Notes: generated from the sequence alone by a model not told the origin. A stretch of 64,000 nucleotides of DNA from Algoriphagus resistens (GCF_001442615.1 NZ_LMXN01000003.1:310001-374000); one strand, 5' to 3'; positions 36,612 to 44,586 are shown, counted from the stretch's first letter. Program-made: numbers and translations.

Positions 36612-36694
36612 GTTCATTTCCCTTCGCCGGCATTACCCGGATCAGGTCGTATGGGTATGATCTCAGCCCGTTTTGTTAAGGCACCCCCTATGAT
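36612..36694 (-). promoter_or_regulatory. TPP riboswitch (THI element)
   Basis: Read on the minus strand, the leader contains the conserved TPP-aptamer blocks: GGGGTGC, then GGCTGAGAT, ACCC, CCTGATCCGGGTAATGCC and GGCGAAGGGA. The arrangement and spacing match the THI box. It lies ~150 bases upstream of the receptor start. Control is likely by translation or termination when TPP is high; I do not see a clear terminator in the leader. Confidence 0.95.
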
Positions 36695-36701
36695 CTAGGA
36701 A

Positions 36702-36732
36702 CAAAGGTAATGGGGAAAAGTTGCTTCGCAAA
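36702..36732 (-). promoter_or_regulatory. Bacteroidota promoter upstream of the TPP riboswitch
   Basis: On the minus strand TTTG (36729-36732) is followed by exactly 19 bases and TACCTTTG (36702-36709). This is the TTTG-N19-TAnnTTTG consensus of Bacteroidota sigma-ABfr promoters. Transcription would begin within about 10 bases, right at the 5' end of the riboswitch. Confidence 0.85.
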
Positions 36733-36857
36733 TCCGATGTTTGGGAAAATAATCTTCATGAATCTTAATTAATCAGTTTTTATGACGTCTTTCCTATCTG
36801 TTCTTTGATCTTCTCTCGATTCTTTTTCCTAAATTTCTGATCAAACCCTATTAACCT

Positions 36858-37703
36858 ATGAAAATCTATAAACTGCTTACGGGCACACTTTTGCTTCATG
36901 AAAATCAAGTTTTTTTTGGACCGGAAATAAACTGGGATACCATGCTGGCCCAAGAAAATCTGAAAGAGTTTCTGAAAAAGGAATCGAAAACGTGGAAAAC
37001 CCTCTCTAAGGAAGAAGGAGAAGAACTGATTGCAAAGGGAATTTTGGCGCCCATGGGAAATCAGGAAATCTGGGCCGCAGGGGTGACCTATTTCAGAAGC
37101 CGAACTGCCAGAATGGAAGAATCCCAAGATGCAGGTGGAGCGGATTTCTATGACAAAGTCTATAATGCTGATCGGCCTGAGTTGTTTTTCAAAGCAACTG
37201 CAAGTCGGGTTTCGGCTCCCGGAGCTGCGGTGAATATCCGAAAAGACTCTACTTGGGATGTGCCTGAGCCGGAATTGACTTTGGTAGTTTCTCCCTCTGG
37301 AAAAATCCAAGGCTACACCTGCGGCAATGATATGAGCAGTAGAAGCATTGAAGGAGAAAACCCACTTTATTTACCTCAGGCAAAAGTATATGCAGGCTGT
37401 GCAGCGATTGGACCTTGTCTTTATATCACCGATAAGGATCTGGAGGAAACTGCCAATATCAGATTGGAGATTTTCAGAGGTGATGTTTTAGCATTTGTGG
37501 GAGAAACTCCCCTGACGCAATTGAAGCGTAAACCCCAAGAATTGGCAGATTGGCTTTTCCGGGCGAATACATTTCCAATTGGGTGCTTTTTGATGACAGG
37601 AACAGGAATTGTACCGGATGACTTTACACTTGAAGTTGGGGACCGGATAAGAATCGGGATTGATGAAATCGGTGTGCTGGAGAATTTCATCGAAAAGATT
37701 TGA
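36858..37703 (+). CDS. Fumarylacetoacetate hydrolase (FAH) family protein
   Basis: A 281-residue FAH-fold protein. Metal-binding Glu residues are visible in VPEPELTLVV (~137-140), and YTCGNDMSSRSIEGENPLYLP and TGTGIVPDDFTLEVGD are the family signatures. Such enzymes hydrolyse C-C bonds in acylpyruvates or dehydrate sugar-acid derivatives (2-keto-3-deoxy acids). The exact substrate is unknown. It is monocistronic, divergent from the TonB receptor. Confidence 0.85.
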   Translation: MKIYKLLTGTLLLHENQVFFGPEINWDTMLAQENLKEFLKKESKTWKTLSKEEGEELIAKGILAPMGNQEIWAAGVTYFRSRTARMEESQDAGGADFYDKVYNADRPELFFKATASRVSAPGAAVNIRKDSTWDVPEPELTLVVSPSGKIQGYTCGNDMSSRSIEGENPLYLPQAKVYAGCAAIGPCLYITDKDLEETANIRLEIFRGDVLAFVGETPLTQLKRKPQELADWLFRANTFPIGCFLMTGTGIVPDDFTLEVGDRIRIGIDEIGVLENFIEKI

Positions 37704-37710
37704 TTCGTAG

Positions 37711-37892
37711 CGTTTTGTAGGGTATGAAGTGGACGGTAAAAGAACAAGCTATAAACTTATTTTCCTGATGATAAATTAAGACCTGGTTGTGCTGCAAACT
37801 TTGAGAACATGTATAGTGGTGAAAATCAGATGCTCGTCGGAGGAAGTACTCCATGTGATGGGCCAGCATTGAATTTATCTTTACCGAACTAA
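37711..37892 (+). pseudogene. Possible gene relic, unknown
   Basis: After the FAH stop one frame reads FVGYEVDGKRTSYKLIFL, and a shifted frame continues DDKLRPGCAANFENMYSG and on to NLSLPN before TAA 37890-37892. The composition is protein-like across the frame change, but there is no start codon, and I cannot name a family. It may be chance. Confidence 0.25.
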
Positions 37893-37901
37893 TTATCGAT
37901 T

Positions 37902-38255
37902 ATGGCCTACGACGAATACCTAGTTGAGCGATTGGCTTCCAGCTTTCGGAGAAGAGGGGTGGCTTTTACCACCAAAAAGATGATGGGTGGAATGCTTTTC
38001 ATGGTTGATGATAAAATGTGTATAGGTCTGAATCGGGACAAGATTACATCCGAAGACCGTATGATGGTCAGAGTCGGGGAATTAACCCAAGGTCTGTGTA
38101 TGAAACGGACAGGTTGTCGAAAAATGGAGTTTACGGGCAGACCGATGAGAGGATTTGTTTACGTAGACCCTGAAGGCTTTGATTTGGATGAAGACTGGGA
38201 ATTCTGGGTAGAAAAAGCTTTAGAATACAATCCTATTGCCAAAAGAAGTAAATAA
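37902..38255 (+). CDS. TfoX N-terminal domain protein
   Basis: A 117-residue TfoX/Sxy N-terminal domain: MAYDEYLVERLASSF, then KKMMGGMLFMVDDKMCIGL and the C-terminal GFVYVDPEGFDLDEDWEFWVEKAL. The natural-competence regulator Sxy carries this domain, but the stand-alone version is common in bacteria that are not known to be competent, so regulation of competence should not be assumed. Confidence 0.85.
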   Translation: MAYDEYLVERLASSFRRRGVAFTTKKMMGGMLFMVDDKMCIGLNRDKITSEDRMMVRVGELTQGLCMKRTGCRKMEFTGRPMRGFVYVDPEGFDLDEDWEFWVEKALEYNPIAKRSK

Positions 38256-38334
38256 TAAGACTGGTTAATTAGGATGCTGGCAAAGTAATTGAATTTCAAA
38301 CTTCTACGGAAAGAAGTAGTAGCCATGTGATTCA

Positions 38335-38745
38335 ATGAAAAATCTTATTCCCTTCTTAATTTTAGCTGTTTTCGCATTTTCATGCGATTTTAATGACGAT
38401 TCAGGTCCAAGGTCAGGTGATCAAAAGTGGATTTTAGCAGGTTATCAAGACGGTCGCGTTCCGAATCCCAGCTATAGTACCATCCGGGATTCGTCCTATT
38501 TTTACTCCCTTGCTTCTGATGGAACATTTCGGAAATCTATCGGAAAGCAAGGAATAGGAGGAACCTATGAGGAGCGTTTCGAGGATGGATTGAGGAAGTT
38601 TACATTCCAATTCGAGGACCCAAACTCAGAGTTAATTCACAGTTGCACTAACGGTAAGGAAACTTACTTTTTAAATAGTAAGGGACAGCTGACGGGAACT
38701 TGGGATGCATGCGAAGGAAACAAACTGTATTTTAATAGGCAATAA
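38335..38745 (+). CDS. Small lipoprotein, unknown function
   Basis: A signal peptide with lipobox VFAFSC (Cys 17) gives a ~120-residue mature lipoprotein. The body (WILAGYQDGR, SLASDGTFRKSIG, TWDACEGNKLYFNRQ) is beta-rich, like the small 'lipocalin-type' lipoproteins of Bacteroidota. A cysteine pair (CTNGKETYFL, DACEGN) could form a disulfide. No family is claimed. Confidence 0.65.
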   Translation: MKNLIPFLILAVFAFSCDFNDDSGPRSGDQKWILAGYQDGRVPNPSYSTIRDSSYFYSLASDGTFRKSIGKQGIGGTYEERFEDGLRKFTFQFEDPNSELIHSCTNGKETYFLNSKGQLTGTWDACEGNKLYFNRQ

Positions 38746-38760
38746 TGCTGGAAGGGTTGT

Positions 38761-38790
38761 TTTGAGATATATAAGTGAATACTATTTTTG
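38761..38790 (+). promoter_or_regulatory. Promoter of yjbQ, possibly leaderless
   Basis: TTTG (38761-38764), 18 bases, TATTTTTG (38783-38790), close to the TTTG-N19-TAnnTTTG consensus. The ATG of yjbQ is only 4 bases beyond, so transcription would begin at or beside the start codon. Confidence 0.6.
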
Positions 38791-38793
38791 TGA

Positions 38794-39225
38794 ATGACTA
38801 AGTTCTATCAGCACAAACTTCGGTTGTTACCTTTTCCTGCAGGATATCATTTGATCACCAATGAAATAGAAGATGCAATCCCTGAGATTGCCAAAATTAA
38901 AACGGGCTTTTTGCAGGTGTTTATCCAGCATACTTCTGCTGCCCTGACCATCAATGAAAATGCGGATCCCACCGTGAGAAAGGATTTTCAGACGTTCGTA
39001 AACGAGTTAATTCCAGAATCTTATCCACGGTTTATCCACACTTATGAAGGGCCGGATGATATGCCAGCACACATTAAAGCAAGCTTTTTTGATACTAACC
39101 TTCAAATCCCCATTTCCAGTGGAAAACTTGTGATGGGAATTTGGCAGGGGATTTATCTGTGCGAATTTCGTAAAAATGGAGGCAGAAGGAGCTTAATTCT
39201 CACAGCTTTTGGAGAAAGTATGTAG
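38794..39225 (+). CDS. yjbQ: YjbQ/UPF0047 family protein
   Basis: A 143-residue protein of the UPF0047 family: FIQHTSAALTINENADPTVRKDF, HIKASFFDTNLQIPISSG, GIWQGIYLCEFRKNGGRR. E. coli YjbQ has weak thiamin-phosphate-synthase activity and an uncertain main role. The TPP-controlled receptor lies only 2.1 kb upstream of its promoter, but in the opposite direction, so linkage is not evidence of function. Its end overlaps the convergent glycosidase-like gene by 26 bases. Confidence 0.9.
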   Translation: MTKFYQHKLRLLPFPAGYHLITNEIEDAIPEIAKIKTGFLQVFIQHTSAALTINENADPTVRKDFQTFVNELIPESYPRFIHTYEGPDDMPAHIKASFFDTNLQIPISSGKLVMGIWQGIYLCEFRKNGGRRSLILTAFGESM

Positions 39226-40624
39226 CGTTCTTGTCTTTTTTGGCTTCGATCCTCACGTGATCTCCGGTCATTAAGATCCTACGAAACCCATCTTTGGTAT
39301 CTGAATTGATTTCTTTGCCAAGAACTTTCATTTTTGAAAATTCTTGGGGGAGCTCAATTGAAATACCGGCTTTCTTCTGGGTTTGGGTAACTTCAACTGT
39401 CATTTGGTTCTCCTCGGAAGTGATACTTACCTTCAATTTGTTATCATCTATCCAAAGGTTTTCGAGGGAAGCTTCCTTCCATTCCTCAGGCAAATTTGGA
39501 CGAATGAAAGTTACCCGATTTTCTATATCGCCCCGGATTCCCAGAAGATGTAGTAGAAGTGGCTGAATTAACTGATATCCTGGGGACACGTGTCGTGGCG
39601 TTTTAGTTGAAAAAATTGCTTGATCAACATGCTGTGCAAAATCCTTACTTATAAATTGAACTCCTTCGAAAAGGTCTTCCCTGAAATCTGTTCTTGTAGT
39701 GTCCGGTTTTGAATCGATACTAAATTGAAATAGGCCAGTCTTATACTTGCTCCATTCATATGCTTCTTGAATTTCCGGAGAAGGAACCGATAATTTTGAG
39801 GTGGACTGAAGAGAATCCAGTAAAGCAAAATTTTCATTCCAATCTGAAAACAAGTCTGAACGAAGATCTGCCAATACCTCCATGGCTGCGAATTCATTTT
39901 GATCTGAACCGGCGATAAAAAGAGGAATCATCTGCTCCTGCTGGGGAGCCAATGTCAGGGAAATTTCAAACCCAGCACTGGCTCCCAATTCTGATATGTG
40001 GGAAAAACAAGCTGAATTAATGGGGTTCAATCTTATATCTGCGGTACTTCCCCAGACTGCATACCAGTCATATTTTCTATCTTTTGCGGTGAAGAGGTCT
40101 GTCATTTCATCAAAAATAACCTGATCTGCAGCATTGCTTTCAGAGAGGCTGTCCATCAAGAGATTAGGTTTAAGGTCTGTGCTGACTTGAACTTGGAACT
40201 GCATATTTTTTACTGAATTACCCACATTTTTGATGTAAAAGAGCATTGTAATTCCAAGTTTATCCTGGCTGAGGATTTGGAGTTGGTTTACATCCAAACC
40301 AGTTTTCTCAAGCGGAAAATACTGTTTGTTAGCGAAGGGGTATTTAATGATTCTATCTGGAGAATCTAAGCAGATCAATTCCTTTTCAGTTTTGATAGCA
40401 ACGGTAAATCCGCTTACTAGCTGAATGGTCTTTAGGGAAATAGCCTGCTGGGGCCCACTGATCAAAATATGCTCATTTCCAAATGAGAATTCTGATATGT
40501 CTTTAATCTCAACAGAAGGTAATTTATCTAAACTTCCCAAGAGCAGAGACTCCTCGGATTGCGGTCCCTTGCAGGCAAAATTCACTATAAAAAGAGTAAG
40601 AAAAACTAAATGGTAGCGGGACAT
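39200..40624 (-). CDS. Lipoprotein, glycoside-hydrolase-like but apparently missing the catalytic barrel
   Basis: I start it at ATG 40624 (lipobox VNFAC, Cys 18); an earlier start at 40675 would run into the upstream gene. Residues ~20-270 look like the beta-sandwich of (alpha/alpha)6-barrel glycosidases. Residues 280-300 (PEIQEAYEWSKYKTGLFQF) resemble the barrel start, but soon after comes a segment normally found at the barrel's end (SPGYQLIQPLLLHLLGIRGD, then a beta C-terminal domain). About 300 residues of barrel are not there. The gene is intact, so this may be an old deletion that yields a sugar-binding protein. Downstream of a YdjC-type deacetylase (17-base gap). Confidence 0.55.
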   Translation of the reverse strand: MSRYHLVFLTLFIVNFACKGPQSEESLLLGSLDKLPSVEIKDISEFSFGNEHILISGPQQAISLKTIQLVSGFTVAIKTEKELICLDSPDRIIKYPFANKQYFPLEKTGLDVNQLQILSQDKLGITMLFYIKNVGNSVKNMQFQVQVSTDLKPNLLMDSLSESNAADQVIFDEMTDLFTAKDRKYDWYAVWGSTADIRLNPINSACFSHISELGASAGFEISLTLAPQQEQMIPLFIAGSDQNEFAAMEVLADLRSDLFSDWNENFALLDSLQSTSKLSVPSPEIQEAYEWSKYKTGLFQFSIDSKPDTTRTDFREDLFEGVQFISKDFAQHVDQAIFSTKTPRHVSPGYQLIQPLLLHLLGIRGDIENRVTFIRPNLPEEWKEASLENLWIDDNKLKVSITSEENQMTVEVTQTQKKAGISIELPQEFSKMKVLGKEINSDTKDGFRRILMTGDHVRIEAKKDKNATYFLQKL

Positions 40625-40641
40625 GGTATACTTGTTTTCCT

Positions 40642-41580
40642 TTAAAACTGCATCGCTTTGCCTACTTCTCTCCATGTCACCAGTTTCACGTTGTTTTTTT
40701 CTACTAATTCCCTGGCTTTATCACTGGTAAAGAAATTATAATCTTCCTGTCTCCAGGGAGCATGGAAGAAGTCATGACCTTTTGTCACTGAGTTCATTTC
40801 ATCGTCATCAAACGCCAAATGGATAAGAATCACATTCAATCCTGGCTGAATATTGTTTAGCTCATCTGCATAAAAGATGTCCATTCCCGACTCGTAATCC
40901 TTTGGCTCAGCCATAATAATCTTGTTGACCAAAGGGAATTTATCTACATCAATTTCTGAAAAAAGCACTGGATTGTTTTTCACTATTCCATTTATCATTT
41001 GCTCGTTGATCATGGCTGGGATTTTCAGTTCCTGAGCGATTTTGAGATAAGAAGCCAGGTACTCGGGACGGCCATAAAAGATACAGCCCATGTGAGAATC
41101 CAAATGTGTGGGTCTGATCCCCATCTGATTGGCTGCTTTGATCTGCGCTCGGATTTCTTTTTCCACTTCCTCAGGGCTGGCATTGGCAGTGACCTGCGCA
41201 CAGTCAGGATACATATGCCCTTTTTCATTTGTCAGGCCAGGCACTGCGGTTTTTCCTGCTTCAGGTCCCCAGTTGAAATTCAGCCATTCATTCGTCAGTG
41301 TTATATGGATTCCAATGTCAGCATTAGGCATTTCTTTGGCCATTTCACCCACTTCGGCAGACCAACCGGAGGGAACCATCATGCTGGTGGAGTTAACCAC
41401 ACCATTTTTCATCGCATCGAAAGTTGCTTTGGTCTGGGAATGTGACACACCCACATCATCACCGTGAATGATAAGAAGTTTTGCATCCGCGGGGTATCCA
41501 AGCTTTTCAGCTAGGTTTTGTGAAAAAGCAAAAGTTGGCAAAAATGCCAAAAGAAATAGTAAGTAGCTCAGGTTTTTCAT
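40642..41580 (-). CDS. Secreted YdjC/ChbG-family carbohydrate deacetylase
   Basis: A signal peptide (1-21, AFSQ) is followed by the ChbG/YdjC-type polysaccharide deacetylase fold. The metal site is visible: the Asp pair in IHGDDVGVSHS (~39), His in DIGIHITLTNEW (~92) and THLDSHMG (~158, two His). ChbG deacetylates chito-oligosaccharide. The exported location suggests action on periplasmic or external amino-sugar oligosaccharides. It lies just upstream of the glycosidase-like lipoprotein and probably shares its transcript. Confidence 0.85.
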   Translation of the reverse strand: MKNLSYLLFLLAFLPTFAFSQNLAEKLGYPADAKLLIIHGDDVGVSHSQTKATFDAMKNGVVNSTSMMVPSGWSAEVGEMAKEMPNADIGIHITLTNEWLNFNWGPEAGKTAVPGLTNEKGHMYPDCAQVTANASPEEVEKEIRAQIKAANQMGIRPTHLDSHMGCIFYGRPEYLASYLKIAQELKIPAMINEQMINGIVKNNPVLFSEIDVDKFPLVNKIIMAEPKDYESGMDIFYADELNNIQPGLNVILIHLAFDDDEMNSVTKGHDFFHAPWRQEDYNFFTSDKARELVEKNNVKLVTWREVGKAMQF

Positions 41581-41637
41581 CTTGGGTTGTTGTTTGTTCC
41601 AAGATATAAATTTTCTGCGCTTGCTTAGTATTTGAAG

Positions 41638-41904
41638 TTAGTCCCGGTATTTTTTCGATTTCAGTCTATACACCCACAGGTAAATGAAAAAGGTGGCAAA
41701 AATCTGTAGGATCCCGAAATAAAGCCAAGTTGGTGGATATTTTAACGGTTCAAAATTGATTGTGTTATTATAATATAGTTTGGAAATAGTCAAAGCAATT
41801 ACTGTTGCTGGAAGTATGACGATCAACCAAAAATTGAAAAAGGAGCGATAAAGAAAGGGGATTTTCTTTGTAGGAGGAAGACTTTTTAAGTTACGGTTTT
41901 TCAT
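41638..41904 (-). CDS. Small two-helix membrane protein (paralogue 1)
   Basis: An 88-residue protein with helices at about 25-45 and 60-78. It shares the core KIPFLYRSFFNFWLIVILPA with its upstream neighbour (KTPFLYRSIFNFWLIYILPA). No family is known to me. The tail is basic (RLKSKKYRD), so the C-terminus is probably cytosolic. Confidence 0.65.
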   Translation of the reverse strand: MKNRNLKSLPPTKKIPFLYRSFFNFWLIVILPATVIALTISKLYYNNTINFEPLKYPPTWLYFGILQIFATFFIYLWVYRLKSKKYRD

Positions 41905-41933
41905 TTGGCAAGAAAAGAGCTCTTTCTGGATGA

Positions 41934-42170
41934 TTAAAAACCATCCTTAAATCTCTTGGATTTAGGCTTAAAATCTCTAAAATACATCCAAGCCCCGAAA
42001 ATAATCTGAAAAATAAACATTTTGACATAGGTGGAAGGCAACTTGAAGAATTCCCAGCTTATTTCGCCCTTGAAAAGCTGGATTATTATGATTGTCAGAA
42101 TACTTGCTGGAAGGATATAGATTAGCCAAAAATTGAAAATTGAGCGGTATAGGAATGGGGTTTTATTCAT
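41934..42170 (-). CDS. Small two-helix membrane protein (paralogue 2)
   Basis: A 78-residue protein closely related to its neighbour (FLYRS-FNFWLI-ILPA core, PPTW/PSTY motif before helix 2, basic tail DFKPKSKRF). The two genes are 29 bases apart and probably co-transcribed. A copy of the interspersed repeat begins 1 base upstream of this start codon. Confidence 0.65.
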   Translation of the reverse strand: MNKTPFLYRSIFNFWLIYILPASILTIIIIQLFKGEISWEFFKLPSTYVKMFIFQIIFGAWMYFRDFKPKSKRFKDGF

Positions 42171-42171
42171 C

Positions 42172-42265
42172 TGTTTATATTTTGTCTTTTAAAGGCCATA
42201 TGGAATCTCGCATGGGAGATAATCATCCCTGTGTGTGACGCTGGAGTCATGCTCGATTTCATGTG
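42172..42265. repeat. Interspersed intergenic repeat, copy C
   Basis: About 94 bases, matching copy B (19193-19287) with one gap and copy A (19105-19194) more loosely. Shared blocks: TGTTTATATTTTG, GGCCATATGGAATCTCGCATGG, ATAATCATCC, GTGTGTGACGCT, CATGCTCGATTTCATGTG. Two blocks, ATCTCGCATG and CATGCTCGAT, form an imperfect inverted pair. It sits between the paralogue-2 start and the beta-lactamase-fold gene's 3' end. Confidence 0.78.
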
Positions 42266-42286
42266 ATTTTTTGGAGTAATATTCCT

Positions 42287-43519
42287 TTAGTACCCAAATT
42301 TAACCCTTTTCAGATCTGCAGGAACCGATTTTTTCCGTTCAGTTTCCAATTGGTACAGATACTCTCCTAATTCTGCAAAAAAGGGGAATCCAATTTCATC
42401 GTATTCATACTGGTCATCATTGAGGATTTCGTTTTCATTCACATAAATGACGGCTGATACAAAGAACTCTATTCCTTTATCAAAATCCACATAGTAGCTC
42501 GCATCGAGCATGTGGCCATAGGCTTGTCCTGTTTTATTAAAAATGCGAATACTTTCGGGGAAATCATTTTTGTCATTCCCATTCAGATAGAATTTTGAGT
42601 AGGTGTCCCAATATTCGTCCTGTGCATACTTGGGAAAATCACTCTCAGCAGGAAGCATGCTCATATATTTCAAAATAAATTCCCGATGAACTTCGGTGAT
42701 GGCAAAACGCTCAGACTCCACAAATGACATGGGGAAAATAATTCTTTTGACTATTCCATGGAGGTCAGACAGTGCGAGCTTATTCCTGTTGGAGAAATCC
42801 ATTCCATGCTGAACCAGAGAATCATCCGAGTAAAAGGCTTTCCCAACTATTGGATTATCCACGTTTGAATAGACAGTGTCAGTGATCCGTTCGGGTAAGG
42901 CCAGAATCACATTGCCAGTGGTATCCACAAAACGGATTGGGTTGAAGATTCTATTTTCCTCAGCATTGGCAGAGTAGCTGAGTCTATGATTGATAATAAT
43001 GTGTTCAAGCCCTTTTTCTTTGAGTTTTTTATTGAGATAGTCTTGTCCCAGCAATTCATACAAGCGATTATAGGCATCATTGTCTGATACCAGCAAGATC
43101 TTTTTGATATAATGTGCTATGCTTGGTAAAGAATCTTTTGCGGAGAAATCCTTCCATGCGGGAACCTGAGAAGGTCGGACTGAATCAATCAACATGCTTG
43201 TCTCTGATGTCAACCCTTCAATATTTTGCTCCTCCAGCCATTCCAATGCAAGAATTGCGACCGGCAATTTGATTGTTGAGGCGGGATAGAAATATCGCGT
43301 ATCATCTAGATTTACAGAATAATCAGTGAACAATGCATTGCCATGCTCATTCCGGTCTATCCTGGTATAGATTAGTTGGACTTTGTACTTATCTGCATTT
43401 TCGAGAACTTTTCTGAGCGTTGGAAAATTTTCCAGCCCATCTTCAAACGGCACTTTTTCCTTTGGCGAACAAGAGCTGATTAGAATGGCTAAAAGTGTCA
43501 ATTGTGCAAAATATCTCAT
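42287..43519 (-). CDS. Lipoprotein serine hydrolase, class A beta-lactamase fold
   Basis: A lipobox LISSC (Cys 17) precedes the fold. The three active-site motifs are present: S81-x-x-K84 in PASTIKLP, SDN at 145-147 (LVSDNDAYN) and KTG in FNKTGQAYG. The protein is 410 residues, longer than lactamases (~290), and lacks an obvious Glu166-loop match, so it may be a D,D-peptidase-like or esterase-type enzyme rather than a drug-resistance enzyme. It overlaps the upstream BioF-like gene by one base (TGATG). Confidence 0.85.
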   Translation of the reverse strand: MRYFAQLTLLAILISSCSPKEKVPFEDGLENFPTLRKVLENADKYKVQLIYTRIDRNEHGNALFTDYSVNLDDTRYFYPASTIKLPVAILALEWLEEQNIEGLTSETSMLIDSVRPSQVPAWKDFSAKDSLPSIAHYIKKILLVSDNDAYNRLYELLGQDYLNKKLKEKGLEHIIINHRLSYSANAEENRIFNPIRFVDTTGNVILALPERITDTVYSNVDNPIVGKAFYSDDSLVQHGMDFSNRNKLALSDLHGIVKRIIFPMSFVESERFAITEVHREFILKYMSMLPAESDFPKYAQDEYWDTYSKFYLNGNDKNDFPESIRIFNKTGQAYGHMLDASYYVDFDKGIEFFVSAVIYVNENEILNDDQYEYDEIGFPFFAELGEYLYQLETERKKSVPADLKRVKFGY

Positions 43520-44577
43520 CAGCGTGATAGACGTTGTAATACTTGATTGAGATACATCAGATCCTCTAATTCATGAAAGGCAGAAATCACGATTCTGTTC
43601 ACACTGGGGCTTTCAGGTGTAGGGTATGAAAATGAAGAGGTGATAATTCCCGCTTTTTCCAGTTCAGATACCCAATCGGCATCCGTATAAACGAATACAG
43701 GGAAATAGCTGCTTCCTTTGATTTGGGGAATATCGGCAGTCTCCTGAGCAAAAATCCCACAGGCATCTTCTAGCCACTGCTTTTTCTTTAGATAAAGCTT
43801 CTCCCTATCCAAGAAAGTTTTCAGATGTGCTGGAGAACCAGGCGAAGCTCCTCCGAATAGTGGAGTTGCTTTGACTTTGTTGATTTGGGCAGTTCTTCCC
43901 AAAATTATTCCTGCGGGTAATCCCAGTCCTTTTCCCAAAGATCCTGATACAATCAAATTGATAGAAGGGTCATCCCATTGTTGATATGTGCCATAGATAC
44001 TATTTCCCAACGTTCCGAAAGCGTGGCTATCGTCTATCAGAAGAGTCACTTCGTGTTTTTGAGCTATGTTTTTTACCCAATCATAGTTATGGATTTCCCC
44101 GGAAAATGGATCGACAGCATTCCCTATAATTAGAATTTTCCTTGGAGATAGGTCAGTGGAAATTAATGAGTTATGTCTTGTCCATTGTGTAAAATTTAAT
44201 TGTGTGCTAGGAAAATAACTGTCTGGAACGACTGCAGCGTGTGCATCTGGAGCTATCCAGATTTCATCTGAGTCTTTATAAAGGGACTTCCAAGCAGCAA
44301 TGCCTGCCAGATATCCAGAGCTGAAAACGGCAGCGGATTCAGCTCCTGCTTTATTCGAGAAGTGATCTTCAAACTCATCAAATACCTGTAATCGAATATT
44401 ATTGATCCTACTCTGTCCGTGGTTTGCCCCAAGAAGATAAAGATTATCTGATAATGCTTTCAGAAAAGTTCTGTCCTGTGCGATGCCCAGGTAGGAAGTT
44501 CCACTGAAATAAAGGTATTCCTTGCTCTGCAGTGTGATTGTTCTATTGATTCCTGAATTTAGGTAGTGGTTTTTCAA
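43519..44577 (-). CDS. PLP-dependent alpha-oxoamine synthase/aminotransferase (BioF-like)
   Basis: A 352-residue fold-type-I PLP enzyme: FSSGYLAGIAAW (~85-96), IDDSHAFGTLG (Asp 182/183) and the PLP lysine K216 in SGSLGKGLGLPAG. It resembles 8-amino-7-oxononanoate or serine-palmitoyl-type synthases, but is shorter and lacks the N-terminal part. No other biotin gene is nearby. It begins with TTG (44577) and is coupled to the serine hydrolase downstream. Substrate unknown. Confidence 0.78.
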   Translation of the reverse strand: MKNHYLNSGINRTITLQSKEYLYFSGTSYLGIAQDRTFLKALSDNLYLLGANHGQSRINNIRLQVFDEFEDHFSNKAGAESAAVFSSGYLAGIAAWKSLYKDSDEIWIAPDAHAAVVPDSYFPSTQLNFTQWTRHNSLISTDLSPRKILIIGNAVDPFSGEIHNYDWVKNIAQKHEVTLLIDDSHAFGTLGNSIYGTYQQWDDPSINLIVSGSLGKGLGLPAGIILGRTAQINKVKATPLFGGASPGSPAHLKTFLDREKLYLKKKQWLEDACGIFAQETADIPQIKGSSYFPVFVYTDADWVSELEKAGIITSSFSYPTPESPSVNRIVISAFHELEDLMYLNQVLQRLSR

Positions 44578-44586
44578 AGCAGGTAA

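Noticed and set aside
36780..37310. 176-codon minus-strand frame across the FAH gene
   Set aside because: It mirrors the FAH coding sequence, is rich in Ser/Arg/Phe as shadows are, and has no recognisable domain.
42287..43519. True class A beta-lactamase (antibiotic resistance)
   Set aside because: The three fold motifs are present, but the chain is over 100 residues too long and has no clear omega-loop Glu; a general serine hydrolase is safer.
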